From contig NC_012796.1 of the NCBI RefSeq assembly GCF_000010665.1, forward strand, positions 5,108,001 through 5,172,000: DNA of 64,000 nt, written 5' to 3'. Below are positions 1-8,153 of this stretch, piece after piece. The translations under genes were made by a program, and so were the position numbers. Position 1 is the first letter of the stretch; each line of letters opens with the position of its first letter. The notes under the pieces were generated by a model. The model saw nothing but the letters and a program-made list of their open reading frames with translations. It made no database searches and was not told the origin of the DNA. This DNA is from Solidesulfovibrio magneticus RS-1. GTDB lineage: Bacteria; Desulfobacterota; Desulfovibrionia; Desulfovibrionales; Desulfovibrionaceae.

Positions 1-71
1 CGGGAAACCGGGCATTTTCTTGAAAATCCGCGAGGATTTATCCAGGGTCGCGGCGCGTGGCGGACTTCGGC

Positions 72-97
72 GGCCGGAAGCTCTTCAGCTTCCGGCC
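72..97. other. GC-rich hairpin downstream of the IMP cyclohydrolase gene
   Basis: An 11-bp perfect inverted repeat (arms 72-82 and 87-97, loop CTTC) lies just past the 3' end of the minus-strand purH-like gene. There is no clear U-tract on either strand, so it may be a weak terminator or an RNA-stabilising hairpin. Confidence 0.4.
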
Positions 98-117
98 ATC
101 GAAGCATGGCGGGAGAC

Positions 118-711
118 TTAGGCGCCCGCCAGGTACGTGGCGATGGCGTCGTCGTAGGCGCTGGTCTGGCGGAAGGTGGCGGCGGCGGTTTTCTGGCGCA
201 GGGCCAACGGCGCTTTCATGCCGTTTTGGGCCAGGGCGTCCATGACCTCGGGATAGAAGGCCGGGTCGGGGACCACCAGGATGGAGGCGAAATTTTTCGC
301 CGAGGCGCGAAGCAGCGTCGGCCCGCCGATGTCGATCTGCTCCACCATCTCCGGCAGGGGCAGTCCCTTTTCCAGGGCCTTGCTGAAGGCGTAGAGATTG
401 ACCACCACCATGTCGAAGGCGGCGATGCCGTGCTTCTCCAGGGTGGCGACGTGTTCGGGGTTGTCCTTGTCGGCCAGGATGCCGCCGTGGACATTGGGGT
501 GCAGGGTTTTGACGCGGCCGTTTAAAATTTCCGGGAACCCCGTCACGTCGCTGACGGAGGTGACGGGCAAGCCGGCTTCGACGAGCATCTTGCGGGTGCC
601 GCCGGTGGAGACGAGTTCGACGCCGGCGGCGGACAGGAACCGGGCCAGTTCGGGCAGGCCGGACTTGTCCGTGACGCTTAAAAGCGCCCGTTTGACAGGC
701 AGAAAATCCAT
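118..711 (-). CDS. purH: IMP cyclohydrolase (PurH N-terminal domain as a stand-alone protein)
   Basis: The 197-residue product corresponds to the MGS-like IMP cyclohydrolase domain that forms the N-terminal part of bifunctional PurH; it would close FAICAR to IMP, the last step of purine synthesis. Recognisable segments are ALLSVTDKSGL at the N-terminus, STGGT, GRVKTLHPNVHGGIL and NLYAF, with the conserved IGGPTLLRASAKN block. The start at 711 has GAGG seven bases upstream; a longer in-frame extension to 786 looks like non-coding. The AICAR formyltransferase domain (about 300 further residues in PurH) is absent: the frame ends normally with TAA at 118. The transformylase must therefore be encoded elsewhere, as a separate PurH C-domain or a PurP-type enzyme. 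Confidence 0.88.
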   Translation of the reverse strand: MDFLPVKRALLSVTDKSGLPELARFLSAAGVELVSTGGTRKMLVEAGLPVTSVSDVTGFPEILNGRVKTLHPNVHGGILADKDNPEHVATLEKHGIAAFDMVVVNLYAFSKALEKGLPLPEMVEQIDIGGPTLLRASAKNFASILVVPDPAFYPEVMDALAQNGMKAPLALRQKTAAATFRQTSAYDDAIATYLAGA

Positions 712-833
712 GCTGGACCTCGCTTTTTCAGGCGAGGTGCCACATGGCGGCCGGCTTGGCAAGGGTGCAAGGGGCGCGCGGCGCAAAACGCCCTGCGCGC
801 CTTACGTGGACACGACACGGGATGCAGGGCCGT

Positions 834-871
834 GACGTCCGGCCGGGGCTGGGCGGCCCGGGCCGGACGTC
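834..871. repeat. Inverted repeat between the TPR gene and purH
   Basis: Arms GACGTCCGGCC (834-844) and GGCCGGACGTC (861-871) are perfectly complementary over 11 bp. It sits in the 286-base gap downstream of the minus-strand TPR gene. No T-run follows, so it is only a possible terminator. Confidence 0.4.
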
Positions 872-997
872 GCGCAGGGGTGTCCATGGGCCGGTTCGAC
901 GCGGCTTGCATCGTCTCCCTGAAGCCTGGCAAAGCCTGGCCAAGGAGAAATTTGTCAGGACAAGGCTGTCCGGCCAGGGCCCGGACCGCTTCGCCGG

Positions 998-1570
998 CTA
1001 GGCCGCGATGCGCTTGAGCTCGTCGGCCAGTTCCCGGGCGGCGTCGTTGGCCGGGTCCTGGAGCAGGATCTGGTCGATCTCCGCCCCGGCTTCGCCATGG
1101 CGGCCAAGGCTCACCAGGCAACCGGCCAGGGTGAAGCGGACCTCGTGCTTGAGCGGATCCAGGGCCAGATAGTCCTGCAGGTAGGGCAGGACGTCGTCCA
1201 GGCGGTCGTCGGCATGGGCCAGACGGACCAGGCCGAACAGGGCCACCAGGTTTTCCGGGTTCTTGGACAGCGCGCCCTTGAAATGGGTGAACGCCTCGGC
1301 CGATTGGCCGCGCTCCATCTCAATAAGCGCCATGCCGGACAGGGACCGGTCGTCGGCTTCAATGGAAGACGCCTTGCGGTACAGCGTCATGGCGTCGTCA
1401 AGCTTGCCGCGCTGCACGGCGATGGTGGCCAACCCCAGATAGGGGTCGGGGTGCACGCCGTTGCTGGTCATGGCCTTGCCGTAATATTCCTCGGCCTTGT
1501 CCAGGTCGCCCATGAACAGATAGCATTCGCCGAGTTCCTTGTTGATTTCGTAGTCGAGTTGCCCACTCAT
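998..1570 (-). CDS. Tetratricopeptide-repeat protein
   Basis: A 190-residue soluble protein built from about five TPR units. Signatures include the repeats beginning ELGECYLFMGDLDKAEEYY, DPYLGLATIAVQRGKLDDAM and TLAGCLVSLGRHGEAGAEI. There is no signal peptide or membrane segment, so a cytoplasmic protein-protein adaptor is expected. The chosen ATG at 1570 is preceded by GGAGGGG; longer frames up to 1969 run into the flagellar promoter region and are rejected. It is transcribed divergently from the flagellar operon, so a link to motility is possible but not shown. No specific TPR family (PilF, BamD and so on) is recognisable. Confidence 0.85.
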   Translation of the reverse strand: MSGQLDYEINKELGECYLFMGDLDKAEEYYGKAMTSNGVHPDPYLGLATIAVQRGKLDDAMTLYRKASSIEADDRSLSGMALIEMERGQSAEAFTHFKGALSKNPENLVALFGLVRLAHADDRLDDVLPYLQDYLALDPLKHEVRFTLAGCLVSLGRHGEAGAEIDQILLQDPANDAARELADELKRIAA

Positions 1571-1841
1571 GACATCCCCTCCGTTGGCGGCCCGTCGGGT
1601 GCTGGTTTCGGGCCTGGCCGGTTCGCGCCTTGACGGCGCAGCTGGTGCTCGTTGGTCCCGACGGCCAGGGCTGCCGGGCGTTTTCCTCCAAGCAATCCTC
1701 ATGCCAAGAACCCCAACGCGCCGGCCGGCCGGCTCCACAGGCCCGCGACGCATGACGCTTTTGGGAAATTCGTCCGGCTTTATTAGAAAGTGAAACGAAT
1801 AGGCGGCAAAAAATGCCCCCGGCCGCGCCGGGCTGATCGGG

Positions 1842-1858
1842 CTGGAACGCTTTTTGCC
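1842..1858 (+). promoter_or_regulatory. Probable sigma-54 (-24/-12) promoter of the flagellar operon
   Basis: CTGGAACGCTTTTTGCC matches the -24/-12 consensus TGGCACG-N4-TTGCW with the essential GG (1844-1845) and GC (1856-1857) separated by exactly 10 bases. The only core departure is A for C in the -24 block. It lies about 65 bases upstream of the flgB start, in the 350-base non-coding stretch 1571-1922, which otherwise shows no gene. Sigma-54 control of basal-body genes is established for many polar-flagellated bacteria; here it is inferred from the motif. Confidence 0.6.
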
Positions 1859-1922
1859 CAATAGGCTTTCGAAAACGGGCGGCCAGCCCGGAGACGACTC
1901 TCCCAAGCGGAGGAAACAGACC

Positions 1923-2333
1923 ATGAAAACCATTTTTTCAAGCAATCTCGGGCTTCTCGGCAAGGTCATGGACCTGCATCAGGAGCGTCAGAATGTCGTC
2001 ATGTCCAACCTGGCCAACCAGGACGTGCCCGCCTTCAAGGCCCGCACCCTGGAGTTCGAGCAGGAACTGCAGGCCGCGCTCAATATCGACGGCCGGGGCA
2101 AGATGACGCGCACCCAGGGCGGCCACATGCCCACGGTGTTCAATGCCGCCGGCTTCGAGGGCAACATCGACATGGGCTGGAAGCCCCGGGTCGTCCAGGG
2201 CCTGGACAGCGTGGACATGGATAAGGAAATGGCGGTCATGGCCAAGAATACGCTCATGTACAACGCCCTGACCGACATCACCAAGAAGAGTTTCGAAGGC
2301 CTGCAAAAGGTCATCATGGACGGAGGCAAGTAA
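1923..2333 (+). CDS. flgB: Flagellar basal-body rod protein FlgB
   Basis: The 136-residue product is of usual FlgB length. The N-terminus (short helix ending MDLHQERQNVVMSNLANQDV) carries the rod-family SNLANxDxP motif, and the C-terminus has the matching amphipathic helix. FlgB forms the proximal rod at the MS ring, exported by the flagellar type III system. The ATG at 1923 follows GGAGG; the in-frame ATG at 1854 lacks a ribosome site. It is the first gene of a seven-gene flagellar operon and is one base away from flgC. Confidence 0.95.
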   Translation: MKTIFSSNLGLLGKVMDLHQERQNVVMSNLANQDVPAFKARTLEFEQELQAALNIDGRGKMTRTQGGHMPTVFNAAGFEGNIDMGWKPRVVQGLDSVDMDKEMAVMAKNTLMYNALTDITKKSFEGLQKVIMDGGK

Positions 2334-2334
2334 C

Positions 2335-2778
2335 ATGGATCTCTTCACCGCAATGGACATCGGTTCGTCGGGCATGTCGGCCCAGCGGACCACCATGAAC
2401 ACCATCTCCATGAACCTGGCCAACATCAAGACCACCAGAACGGTCAACGGCGGCGGACCTTACGTGCGCAAGTCCGTCATGCTCGAATCGACTCCGGTGG
2501 ACAGCCCGTTCTCCAAGGCCATGCAGTCGGCCCAGGACCGCGACCTGGCCGGCGTCAAGGTCACGAGCCTGGTCAACGACAACCGCCCGTTCCGCATGCA
2601 GTACGAGCCCGGCCACCCCGACGCCAACGCCGACGGCTACGTGGCCTATCCCGACATCAACGTGGTCGAGGAAATGGCCAACATGATCACGGCCATGCGC
2701 AGCTACGAAGCGTCCAGCTCGTCGATCGGCACCGTCAAGAACATGTTCAACAAGGCCCTGGAAATCGGCCGCAGCTAA
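2335..2778 (+). CDS. flgC: Flagellar basal-body rod protein FlgC
   Basis: The 147-residue product begins with the rod signature GSSGMSAQRTTMNTISMNLA and contains the FlgC-specific YPDINVVEEMANMITAMRSY block before the C-terminal helix. It is a proximal rod subunit that assembles with FlgB and FliE. Its ATG starts one base after the flgB stop codon, so translation is probably coupled, with the ribosome site GGAGG inside the end of flgB. Confidence 0.96.
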   Translation: MDLFTAMDIGSSGMSAQRTTMNTISMNLANIKTTRTVNGGGPYVRKSVMLESTPVDSPFSKAMQSAQDRDLAGVKVTSLVNDNRPFRMQYEPGHPDANADGYVAYPDINVVEEMANMITAMRSYEASSSSIGTVKNMFNKALEIGRS

Positions 2779-2790
2779 CGGAGAAGCGTC

Positions 2791-3117
2791 ATGGCCATCC
2801 CTTCCCTCGCCCTCGCCGCCTACCAGAACGCCCTGTCCCAGTCCGGGGCCATCGAAGCCAAGGTGTCACGCTCCCTGGCCAAGCCGGCCGCGCCGGCCGA
2901 AGGGTTCGGCCAGATGCTCACCGACTCCGTCAAGCGCGTCAACGACATGCAAAACGGCAAGGACGCCATGGTCGAGTCCTTTGCCTCGGGCCAGACCCAA
3001 AACGTCCATGAACTCATGATCAATCTGCAAAAGGCCAGCTCCGCCATGCAGATGACCACGGCCGTGCGCGGCAAGGTCATCGAGGCCTACCGCGAACTCG
3101 TCAAGATCCAGTTCTAG
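2791..3117 (+). CDS. fliE: Flagellar hook-basal body complex protein FliE
   Basis: The 108-residue product has typical FliE length and its conserved C-terminal half: FASGQTQNVHELMINLQKAS followed by a terminal VIEAYRELVKIQF. FliE links the MS ring to the rod and is the first exported rod substrate. It lies 12 bases after flgC with a good GGAG site and precedes fliF by 39 bases. Confidence 0.95.
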   Translation: MAIPSLALAAYQNALSQSGAIEAKVSRSLAKPAAPAEGFGQMLTDSVKRVNDMQNGKDAMVESFASGQTQNVHELMINLQKASSAMQMTTAVRGKVIEAYRELVKIQF

Positions 3118-3156
3118 CCCGCGCGACCGTAAACGAAGACCGCCAGGAGACCCGCC

Positions 3157-4800
3157 ATGCCCGACTTCCTCAAGCAAAACTTCGAGAAGCTCATCCAGTA
3201 CTGGTCCAACCGTTCCGCCGCCCAGCGCATCATGCTGGCCGGACTGGCCGCTTCCCTGGTCGCCGCCTTCGTGGTCATGCTGTTTATTCTCAACCAGCCC
3301 GACATGCGCGTACTCTACACCAACATGCCCCAGGAAGACGCCTCCCGGGTGGTGGAGCTCCTCAAGGCTTCCAAGACCCCCTACGAACTGCGCGACAACG
3401 GGGCCACCGTGCTGGTACCGGCCGAGGCCGTCTACGAGCAGCGCCTCAAGGTGGCCGGCGAAGGCGTCATGCGCGGCCAGGGCATCGGCTTCGAACTGTT
3501 TGACGAACTCAAGGTCGGCCAGACCGACTTCGTCCAGCGCATCAACTACACCCGGGCGCTGCAAGGCGAACTGGCCCGCACCATTTCCGAATTTCCCCAG
3601 GTCGAAAAGGCCCGCGTCCACTTGGTGCTGCCCCACAAGAGCCTTTTTATCGAAGAGCAGAAAAAGGCCACCGCCTCGGTGGTGCTGACCCTGCGCAAGG
3701 GCCAAAAACTTGACGCCAAGCAGCTCCAGGGCATCGTCAACCTCGTGGCCATGTCCGTGGAAGGCCTTACCCCCGACCACATCACCGTCACCGACACCGC
3801 CGGCCAGTCCCTGTATCAGCCGCGCGGCGACGGCGGCCTCGACGGTCTGACCACTACCCAGTTCGAATACAAGAACACCTTCGAATCCAACCTCGAAAAC
3901 CGCCTCGAACAGATACTCACCCCCATCCTCGGCCCGGGGCGCTCCCTGGCCAAGGTCAACGCCGAGCTCGACTTTGCCCAGCGCACCATCCGCAAGGAAC
4001 TCTACGACCCCAACGCCACCGTGGTGCGCAGCGAACAGAAAAGCGAGGAATCCACCTCCGGCACGGCGGCCGTGGACGCCTCGGGCGTCACCACCACCCC
4101 GCGCGGCGGCGGACAGGCCGTGCCCAACACCAATTTCCGGGGCGAAGGCTATTCCGGCACCGAGTCCACTCAGAAGTCCAACCGGGAAAACAAGACCACC
4201 AACTACGAGATCAACAAGGAAGAGCAAAACGTCGTCACCCCCGTTGGCGACTTGAAGCGCCAGTCCATAGCGGTTATCGTGGACGGGACCTATGAGAAGG
4301 TCGAGGGGACCAAGAACTGGAAGTTCGTGCCCCGCTCGGCCGAGGAACTGGAACGCATCAAGCAGATCGTGGCCCGGGCCGCCGGCCTGGACGCGGCGCG
4401 CGGCGACGAGATCCAGGTGTCGAGCTTCGAGTTCGGCGCGCCGGACGGATCGGCCGAGCCGAGCCTGGTGCAGACCATGCTGGAATACGCCCAGCGGCTG
4501 GGCAAGCCCTTCATCAACGGCCTGCTCATCTTCCTGTTCCTCATCCTGGTCGTGCGGCCGGTGGTGCTGGCGCTCATTCGTCCGCGGGTCACCGAAGAGG
4601 AGATCGAAACCTTGGAAAGACTGCCCGAAGGCGAAGCCCGGCTGGCCCTGGCCGAGGCCGTGGAAAGCGAAGAGGCGGCGGCCATGCTGGAACCCGGCCG
4701 CCAGTTCGAGCTGGCCAAGCACCTGGCCTTGCAACTGTTCGAAGAAAACATGGAGCAGTCCATCTCGCTGCTCAAGAGCTGGCTTAAGCAGGAGGCCTAA
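3157..4800 (+). CDS. fliF: Flagellar M-ring protein FliF
   Basis: A 547-residue protein with the two-helix FliF topology: transmembrane segments at about residues 25-45 and 452-474, enclosing a large periplasmic YscJ/FliF ring-building region. The N-terminal ring domain contains YELRDNGATVLVP and the FELFDELKVGQTDF block. A low-complexity Gly/Ser/Thr linker lies at about residues 290-340, and the cytoplasmic tail (475-547) should bind FliG. Length is normal for the family. FliF forms the MS ring in the inner membrane that houses the export gate. It is followed by fliG after 6 bases. Confidence 0.96.
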   Translation: MPDFLKQNFEKLIQYWSNRSAAQRIMLAGLAASLVAAFVVMLFILNQPDMRVLYTNMPQEDASRVVELLKASKTPYELRDNGATVLVPAEAVYEQRLKVAGEGVMRGQGIGFELFDELKVGQTDFVQRINYTRALQGELARTISEFPQVEKARVHLVLPHKSLFIEEQKKATASVVLTLRKGQKLDAKQLQGIVNLVAMSVEGLTPDHITVTDTAGQSLYQPRGDGGLDGLTTTQFEYKNTFESNLENRLEQILTPILGPGRSLAKVNAELDFAQRTIRKELYDPNATVVRSEQKSEESTSGTAAVDASGVTTTPRGGGQAVPNTNFRGEGYSGTESTQKSNRENKTTNYEINKEEQNVVTPVGDLKRQSIAVIVDGTYEKVEGTKNWKFVPRSAEELERIKQIVARAAGLDAARGDEIQVSSFEFGAPDGSAEPSLVQTMLEYAQRLGKPFINGLLIFLFLILVVRPVVLALIRPRVTEEEIETLERLPEGEARLALAEAVESEEAAAMLEPGRQFELAKHLALQLFEENMEQSISLLKSWLKQEA

Positions 4801-4806
4801 TCCCCC

Positions 4807-5808
4807 ATGCCCGCCATGATGTCCGGTCCGCAAAAGACCGCCGTTCTCTGTCTGGCCCTGGGCGAAAAGTTCGCCGGGGAGGTGTTCAAACGCCTGGATC
4901 GGCGCGAAATCGCCGCCATCTCCAAGGCCATGTTGGACATCGAAACCGTGCCCAAGGAACAGGTCGAGGAAGTGGTCCACGAGTTCAACGACGCCCTCCA
5001 GACCGGACGCGACATGGTCACGGGCGGCGCGGACCAGGTGCGCCGGCTGCTCTCCAAGACCCTGGACTCGGACACGGCCAAGTACATCATGGAAACCCTG
5101 GAGCTCGACACCGGCCCGACCCCGTTCCAGGAACTGGGCAACGTCTCGCCGCGCATCCTGGCCCAGATCCTGCGCAACGAGCATCCCCAGACCCTGGCCC
5201 TGATCCTTGGCCACCTGCACCCCGAGCAGGCCGCCGAACTGCTGCAGAACCTGCCCTCGGGCGTGCGCGCCGAGGTGCTCATGCGCTTGTCCAAGCTCGA
5301 AGCCGTGGCCGAGGACATGCTCATGGAAGTGGACAAGGTGCTGCAAAACCAGCTCATCGCCATGGGCGGCAAGGAAGGCAAGAAGGTCGGCGGCATCACC
5401 GCCGTGGCCGAAATCCTCAATGCCGTGGACCGGGCCACCGAAGAGGAAGTCCTCTCCGAGATCGAGGAAGAATCCGCCCAGACGGCCGAAGACATCCGCA
5501 ACCTCATGTTCGTCTTCGAGGACATCAAGGCCCTGGACGACCGGGCCATCCGCGAACTGCTCAAGGAAGTCTCCAACGAGGAGCTCACCCAGGCCTTAAA
5601 GGGCGCTTCCGAGGAGCTGCGGGACAAGTTCTTCCGCAACCTTTCCGAGCGCGCCGCCAACATGATCCAGGAAGACCTGGAGATCATGGGTCCCATCCGC
5701 CTGGCCGAGGTCGAAGGCGCCCAGCAAAACGTGGTCAAGACCGTGCGGCGCCTGGAGGCCGAGGGCAAGATCGCCATAGGCCGCGGAGGCGGCGATGTCT
5801 TTGTCTGA
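4807..5808 (+). CDS. fliG: Flagellar motor switch protein FliG
   Basis: A 333-residue protein with the N-, middle and C-terminal armadillo-like FliG domains. It includes EHPQTLALILGHLHPEQAA (middle domain) and the C-terminal stator-contact region FVFEDIKALDDRAIRELLKE with its conserved charged residues. FliG sits on the cytoplasmic face of the MS ring and converts ion flow through MotAB into rotation. The ATG at 4807 follows AGGAGG located within the end of fliF. The gene overlaps fliH by 14 bases. Confidence 0.96.
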   Translation: MPAMMSGPQKTAVLCLALGEKFAGEVFKRLDRREIAAISKAMLDIETVPKEQVEEVVHEFNDALQTGRDMVTGGADQVRRLLSKTLDSDTAKYIMETLELDTGPTPFQELGNVSPRILAQILRNEHPQTLALILGHLHPEQAAELLQNLPSGVRAEVLMRLSKLEAVAEDMLMEVDKVLQNQLIAMGGKEGKKVGGITAVAEILNAVDRATEEEVLSEIEEESAQTAEDIRNLMFVFEDIKALDDRAIRELLKEVSNEELTQALKGASEELRDKFFRNLSERAANMIQEDLEIMGPIRLAEVEGAQQNVVKTVRRLEAEGKIAIGRGGGDVFV

Positions 5809-6658
5809 CGAAGAGGCGGCAAGCGTCCTCACCGGCCGGGTCATCCTCGGGCCGGGCCTGGCCGGCCCGGGCGAGACCACCGTGGCCGAGCTGGAAGCCC
5901 ACCGCTCCCCCGAGGAACTCGAAAAGGTCGAGCTCCGATTCTGGGAACGCCTGCGGGCCAAGGCCACGGCCAAGGCCCAGACCATCCTCGCCGAGGCCAT
6001 GGCCGAGGCCGAGCGCCTGCGCGAGACGGCCCGCCAGGAAGGCTACGCCGCCGGCCACGCCCAGGGCCGGGCCGACGCCGACGCGGCCGCCGCCGAAGCC
6101 GCCGCCGCCGCCGCCGCCGAATATGAAGCAACCCTGGCCCATCTGGCCGGCTCTTTCGGGGCCATGGCCGAGGCCCTGACCGGCGAGCGCGCCCGGGTGT
6201 GGGATCTGCAGCGCGACGAATTTCTGACGCTGCTGCGCCTGGCCGTGGAGCGCACCGTCAACGTGGCCATCGACGCCCGGCGCGAAGAGATCCTGGCGGC
6301 CCTGCTGCACGAAGCCCTGGAAGCCATCGACGCCAAGGCCGAACCCACCCTCACCGTCCACCCCGAGGACGAACCCCTCCTGCGCGAACTGCTCACGCGG
6401 GCCAAGGCCGAACGCCCGGCCCTGGCCCGGGTGTCCGTACGCGTCAATCCCGGGCTCATTCCCGGCAGCCTCTATCTCGAATACCCCGAAGGCCTGGTGG
6501 ACAACACCATCGCCAGCCGGTTTGCCGAAGTCGAAGCGATTTTCGCCCATCTGGCCGCCGCCCCGGCTCCGGGCGAAGGCGGCGACGCGGCCCCCGACAC
6601 CGCCCCGGCCGGCGACCTGACGCCGGGAGCGCCCGGAGACGGCCATGCCCACGGTTGA
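5795..6658 (+). CDS. fliH: Flagellar export ATPase regulator FliH
   Basis: A 287-residue Ala/Glu-rich protein identified by position between fliG and fliI and by the FliH/HrpE C-terminal domain (about residues 150-250). The N-terminal half has coiled-coil character with an alanine-rich run near residues 90-110. FliH holds the ATPase FliI inactive at the export apparatus and stabilises its docking. Its ATG, preceded by CGGAGG, lies 14 bases inside fliG, and its end overlaps fliI by 14 bases, indicating tight translational coupling. The last 40 residues are Pro/Ala/Gly-rich and probably disordered. Confidence 0.9.
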   Translation: MSLSDEEAASVLTGRVILGPGLAGPGETTVAELEAHRSPEELEKVELRFWERLRAKATAKAQTILAEAMAEAERLRETARQEGYAAGHAQGRADADAAAAEAAAAAAAEYEATLAHLAGSFGAMAEALTGERARVWDLQRDEFLTLLRLAVERTVNVAIDARREEILAALLHEALEAIDAKAEPTLTVHPEDEPLLRELLTRAKAERPALARVSVRVNPGLIPGSLYLEYPEGLVDNTIASRFAEVEAIFAHLAAAPAPGEGGDAAPDTAPAGDLTPGAPGDGHAHG

Positions 6659-7970
6659 CGCCGCCGGGGCCATTTCCCTGCTGTCGGCCATGCAGCCCAT
6701 GAAGACCTACGGCAAGGTCTCCAAGGTCGTGGGGCTTATCGCCGAGGGGCGCGGCATCCGCGCGCCGGTGGGGTCGGTGTGCCACATGCTGCCCCAGGGC
6801 GAAGCCCCGGGCACGGAAGTGCCGGCCGAGGTGGTGGGCTTTCGCGACGGGGCGTGTCTGTTCATGCCCTACGGCGACCTGCGCGGCATTGCACCCGGGA
6901 CCCTTATCCGCAACACCAGCACGCCGCCGCTGTTTCCGGTGGGCCGACGCTACCTCGGCCGGGTCATCGACGCCTTCGGCAACCCCATCGACAACGGCGA
7001 TCCCGTCGTGCCGCGCCGCTTCAATCCCATTTTCGCCCCGGCCCCCTCGCCCATGGACCGGCCGCGCATCTGCGACCCCATGGATGTGGGCGTGCGGGCC
7101 ATCAACGGCTGCCTGACGCTGGGCAAAGGCCAGCGCGTGGGCATCATGGCCGGTTCGGGCGTGGGCAAATCCACGCTCATGGGCATGATCGCCCGCAACA
7201 CCGTGGCCGACGTCAACGTCATTGGGCTTGTGGGCGAACGCGGCCGCGAGCTGCGGGAATTTATTGAAAAGGACCTCGGCCCCGAGGGCATGGCCCGGTC
7301 GGTGGTGGTGGTGGCCACCTCGGACCAGAGTCCGCTCATCCGTATGCGGGCCGCCTACGCCGCCACGGCCATGGCCGAATTTTTCCGCGACGAAGGCAAC
7401 GACGTCATCCTCATGATGGACTCCGTCACCCGCTTTGCCATGGCCGGCCGCGAGGTCGGTCTGGCTGCCGGCGAACCGCCGACCACGCGCGGCTATACGC
7501 CCTCGGTCTTCGCCCAGCTGCCCAAGCTCCTGGAGCGGGCCGGCCGCAATGGCCTCGGCAGCATCACCGGCATCTACACCGTGCTGGTCGACGGCGACGA
7601 TTTCAACGAACCCATCGCCGACAGCGTGCGCTCCATCCTTGACGGGCATATCGTCCTGACCCGCGACCTGGCCGACCAGGGGCATTTCCCGGCCATCGAC
7701 GTGCTGCGAAGCATCAGCCGTCTGCGCTCCGACGTGACGCCCAAAGACGCCCTTGCCGCCTCGCGCGAGCTCATCCGGCTGCTGGCCACCTACCGGCGCG
7801 TGGAAGACATGGTCAACATCGGGGCCTACGCCCGGGGGGCCAACCCGGAAATCGACCGAGCCATCGACATGATCGGCCCCATCAACACCTTCCTGCGCCA
7901 GGACGTGGCCGAACGGCAAAGCCTGGAAGAGTGCTTCCAGGCCGTCATCGCCCTGATCGGCAAGAAGTAA
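6645..7970 (+). CDS. fliI: Flagellum-specific export ATPase FliI
   Basis: A 441-residue F1-beta-like ATPase. The P-loop AGSGVGKSTLMGMIA is near residues 168-182, Walker B VILMMDSVTRFA near 253-264, and the family block GEPPTTRGYTPSVFAQLPKL follows. It energises type III export of flagellar subunits together with FliH and FliJ. It overlaps fliH by 14 bases with the ribosome site GGAG inside fliH. No fliJ follows: the next gene, 180 bases on, is an aminotransferase. Confidence 0.96.
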   Translation: MPTVDAAGAISLLSAMQPMKTYGKVSKVVGLIAEGRGIRAPVGSVCHMLPQGEAPGTEVPAEVVGFRDGACLFMPYGDLRGIAPGTLIRNTSTPPLFPVGRRYLGRVIDAFGNPIDNGDPVVPRRFNPIFAPAPSPMDRPRICDPMDVGVRAINGCLTLGKGQRVGIMAGSGVGKSTLMGMIARNTVADVNVIGLVGERGRELREFIEKDLGPEGMARSVVVVATSDQSPLIRMRAAYAATAMAEFFRDEGNDVILMMDSVTRFAMAGREVGLAAGEPPTTRGYTPSVFAQLPKLLERAGRNGLGSITGIYTVLVDGDDFNEPIADSVRSILDGHIVLTRDLADQGHFPAIDVLRSISRLRSDVTPKDALAASRELIRLLATYRRVEDMVNIGAYARGANPEIDRAIDMIGPINTFLRQDVAERQSLEECFQAVIALIGKK

Positions 7971-8153
7971 TTTCGGCTTCCGCCGCCCGCCGTCCTTGCC
8001 TGCCGCCCGCCCCCGGGCTACATCTTCCTGCCCCGACGCCTTTTTTCCTCACCGGCCTGGATGCGGCCGAAACCGGCGCGGCCGTGGCCAACAACGGCCG
8101 GCTGCGCGCCAAGCGTTCGGGAACGCGCCTCAACCACCAACCGGACCACTGCC

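Noticed and set aside
2866-5346. An 826-codon open frame antisense to fliE, fliF and fliG
   Set aside because: It is a mirror of GC-rich codon bias on the real flagellar genes; no protein family, no ribosome site.
8061-8153. Upstream ATG extension of the aminotransferase
   Set aside because: The extra 31 residues are Arg/Pro/Thr-rich and not family-like; homology begins at the ATG at 8154.
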